64,000 nt of DNA from Mugil cephalus (Eukaryota; Chordata; Actinopteri; Mugiliformes; Mugilidae): NCBI RefSeq assembly GCF_022458985.1, contig NC_061790.1, positions 15,108,397-15,172,396 on the forward strand. The letters are read 5' to 3'. Shown here piece by piece: positions 61,810 through 64,000 of the stretch. Every line of letters starts with the position of its first letter. Position 1 is the stretch's first letter. A program made the translations under genes and the position numbers. Under the pieces are notes generated by a model, which did not search any database, was not told the origin of the DNA, and saw only the letters and a list, made by a program, of their open reading frames with translations.

Positions 61810-61885
61810 AGCGATTGGGCTTGTTTGGTGTTTTGTAGACATTTCACTACTCGTTTAAGGATCTTCTTCTTCAAAATAAAACTAG
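61810..61885 (-). repeat. Possible Penelope-like (Poseidon) element tail
   Basis: The plus strand reads gcgattgggcttgtttggtg and then gtagacatttcactactcgt, with ggatcttcttcttca. This resembles the reverse complement of a frequent teleost retroelement end (gaagaag..gatgag..gtgaaa..gtc). It is recognised by eye only. Confidence 0.35.
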
Positions 61886-62189
61886 ATGTTAAACTCAAGC
61901 AAACACTCTTAAAACCCACTAGCTAAAAGTATATAAGATAGTTAAAATATATATTTTAAATAAAATATACACAATAAAATAAAATGAATAATGAAATAAT
62001 AATAATTAAATGTATAAAATACAATAGAAAAAAAATAGAAGATTTGTACAAATCTACAAGAAATGAACTACAAGTAAATACAACAATAAGGCATAACGCC
62101 TTCATGAATGGACATGGGCCTTTTGAGGGTGTCCTGTGGTGTCTGGCAAAAGGATGTTGTTAGTGGGACCTTTAGGTCCTAAGGGTTGA

Positions 62190-62495
62190 GGGGAGGGGCT
62201 GGATCAGACTTGTTCCAGTGCATTCCACGAATGTTTGATCAGTTGGGATCTTGTGAATTTGGAGGCCAGGTCAACACCTTGCTGTTTTTCATGTTTTTTA
62301 AGTTGTTCCTAAAACGTTTTGTGTGTTTCTGTGTCAGGCTGCATCCTGCTGGGGATGACTGCTGCCATCAAGGAGTGTCATTGCTGTGGGGTGGAGGTGC
62401 TTGGTCTGGTCTAGGTGGGTGCTACATGTCTAAGTAACATCCACATGAATGCCAGGCGCAAAAGTTTCCCAGCAGAACATTGTATTGTCACAAGA
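62190..62495 (-). mobile_element. Internal fragment of the Tc1-like family, reversed
   Basis: Positions 62255-62278 are the reverse complement of 21254-21277 with two changes. The whole segment parallels 50120-50400 (gttccagtgcat, tgatcagttggg, ggctacatcctgctgggg and similar phrases). It encodes, in decayed form, part of a Tc1/mariner transposase on the minus strand. Confidence 0.65.
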
Positions 62496-62534
62496 TGGTC
62501 AATGTTATTTTATTCTCCTGCCAGTGGTTTTGGA

Positions 62535-62815
62535 TGGCACAGTGGTTCTGTGGTTAGCACTGATGGCTCCCAGCTTTCCAGGTTTGAATCCAGCTTGGGC
62601 CTTTCTGGGTGGAGTTTGCATGTTCTCGCTACGTCTGCATGAGTTTTCTCCGGGTACTCCAGTTTCCTCCCACCTCCAAAGACATGGTCATTAGTGGGAG
62701 TCTGAGTGCAAATGGTTGTTTTTCTTTTAGCCTCTCATCCAATGACAGTTGTGAGAGGCTCCAGCAACCCTAGTGAGGATAAGCAGTAGTAGAAGATGAG
62801 AAGATGAGATGACAT
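62535..62815 (+). mobile_element. SINE-like retroposon, copy 1
   Basis: The head has an A-box-like tggttctgtggttagcac and a B-box-like ggtttgaatcc at 62581-62591, typical of a tRNA-derived promoter. The body reads gtggagtttgcatgttctc and ctccgggtactccagtttcc. The 3' end is agtgaggataagcagtagta followed by GATGA-type repeats. This is a very common teleost repeat. Confidence 0.75.
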
Positions 62816-63108
62816 GTCAGTGTTTGTGACTGATCAATGTGTACACTATACACAGAGGAAGAATGACTGATAATGTGCAATAAAATGAATGGAAAAGCAT
62901 TGACATGAATAAGATTGTTACAGAGAGGTATGTTTTTGTACAGCTGGACTGAGTATGGTATGAATTTATGTTCACTGTGGGAGCAGAGCTGGATGAGTCT
63001 GTTGGAGAATGGACTCCAGTGCCCCTCTATAGTCCTGTCCATTGTGGAGGAGGGTTTGTCCAGTGTCCTCCAGTGTCCCTCAATGACACAAACGTCTCCA
63101 ACTTACTG

Positions 63109-63380
63109 ACAGTAGCGTGGCCTGGTTCTCCCTGTGTCTACATGGGTTTTCTCCCAACCCCAAAGACATGCTGATTAGACTAATTGACCATTGACCCTAA
63201 ATTGACTCTAGGTGTGAGTGTGAATGGTTGTTTGTCTCTGTGTTAGCCCTGCGATAGACTGGCGACCCATCCAGGGTTTACCCCGCCTCTCGCCCGATAA
63301 CAACTGGGACAGACTCCAGCAACCCCTGCGACCCTAGTGACGATAAGAAGTAGTGAGACAGTGAGATGAGATGAGATGAC
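63109..63380 (+). mobile_element. SINE-like retroposon, copy 2 (5'-truncated)
   Basis: It shares the body and tail of copy 1: tgtgtctacatgggttttct, ccccaaagacatg, ggtgtgagtgtgaatggttg, agccctgcgatagactggcg and ctagtgacgataagaagtag, ending in GATGA repeats. The promoter-like head is missing. Confidence 0.75.
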
Positions 63381-63471
63381 TGTATTTCCCCTGAGCTCTA
63401 CAAAGCATTTCATCTCATCTCATCTCATTTCATCTCAGTCAACTAAAAAAAAAAAAAAAAAAAAAAAAAAC
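63363..63471. repeat. Inverted GATGA/TCATC runs followed by a poly-A run
   Basis: A GAGATGA run at 63363-63379 faces its exact reverse complement at 63410-63426 across 30 bases. An A run of about 26 follows at 63446-63471. This fits two retroposon tails meeting, or slippage at a tail. Confidence 0.7.
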
Positions 63472-64000
63472 ATTTATGATTGTGGTCATACTGACAGTGT
63501 CTCACCTAAGGTACTGAAACACTGGTGCAACTGCTTCCTACTTTGTCTTGTAGAGGTGCAGTGATCCACATGTTTTCATAAAATAACCTCCTCAGTTTGT
63601 CAGATCGTTCTAAATCAATTTAATTTGGAATACAAGTTTATTACTAGCAGAAATATTTCACCCTATGGGACCCAGATATGTTGAGCCAGGTTTATTAGTG
63701 TCTGTGAGTGGATTTCTGTTTGTATTAACTGCCTCAGTGGCAAATGAGTTAATAAAGCCATTTTTATGAGAAAACTATTCTGTTGGGTAATAATTTTGGT
63801 AAAGGAAACGGCGATAATAGGAAATTAAATATTGTGAATTATTTATTTATGCTGTTAAACTGAGGACTGAGCCCTTGGAACTCTGCACCAGGGCCCACTG
63901 TGATGTCACCGTTGTCGCCGGGATTCGAACTGACGTTACAACGAGGGCGCCCGTTCCAAATTCGGACAGTTCTCATCTTTCCCCGCAAAGTGTGTGAACT

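Larger units (their letters stand above)
61031..64000. other. Intergenic region right of agbl5, rich in retroposon relics
   Basis: There are no coding exons. The stretch includes an AT-rich block (61750-62060), a possible Penelope-like tail (61810-61885), the reversed Tc1-like fragment (62190-62495), two SINE-like copies (62535-62815 and 63109-63380), inverted GATGA runs and an A run at 63446-63471. Confidence 0.6.

Noticed and set aside
63914-63990. tRNA-like gggattcgaact on the plus strand, a B-box-like match in reverse
   Set aside because: The surrounding sequence does not fold into a cloverleaf with an anticodon arm. At most it is a piece of a tRNA-derived repeat.

Overview
The window is vertebrate nuclear DNA, almost certainly from a ray-finned (teleost) fish. 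The genes are split by GT-AG introns. The proteins are vertebrate families, including a selenoprotein and a tubulin deglutamylase. The gaps hold CA/GT microsatellites and typical fish mobile-element relics: Tc1-like fragments, foldback MITEs, a LINE reverse-transcriptase scrap and a tRNA-like SINE. No bacterial, phage or CRISPR system is present.

Layout: (1) 1-15469, intergenic DNA with repeat relics. (2) 15493-26154, plus strand: an 11-exon HUNK-like Ser/Thr kinase of the AMPK-related group, predicted 781 aa. (3) 26155 to about 36400, gene-poor DNA that ends in the probable 3' UTR of the next gene. (4) 37792-45449, minus strand: selenoi (ethanolaminephosphotransferase 1), 10 coding exons, 399 aa. 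It has an in-frame TGA at the conserved selenocysteine position and a convincing SECIS element about 1.35 kb downstream at 36419-36482. (5) 45450 to about 45960: a head-to-head promoter region shared with ost4. (6) 46709-46822, plus strand: ost4, a 37-aa subunit of oligosaccharyltransferase. (7) 48525-50837, minus strand: five small exons that keep one open frame over 192 codons, end in a stop and have a nearby AATAAA. They are probably alternative 3' exons of agbl5, or else a separate gene. (8) 54595-59687, minus strand: agbl5 (cytosolic carboxypeptidase 5), 11 coding exons, 850 aa, with a noncoding first exon near 60944-61030. (9) 61031-64000, intergenic DNA rich in retroposon relics.

The genes do not form a pathway. 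selenoi and ost4 both act at the ER membrane, in phosphatidylethanolamine synthesis and N-glycosylation respectively. agbl5 trims glutamate from tubulin. The kinase is a signalling protein. All exon coordinates were derived by hand from reading frames and splice dinucleotides. Gene names come from recognising conserved protein segments, not from a database search. The most useful observations are the Sec codon with its SECIS, the frame-consistent orphan exon chain with an apparent GC-AG intron, the altered glycine loop and overlapping uORF of the kinase, and several clear foldback elements.
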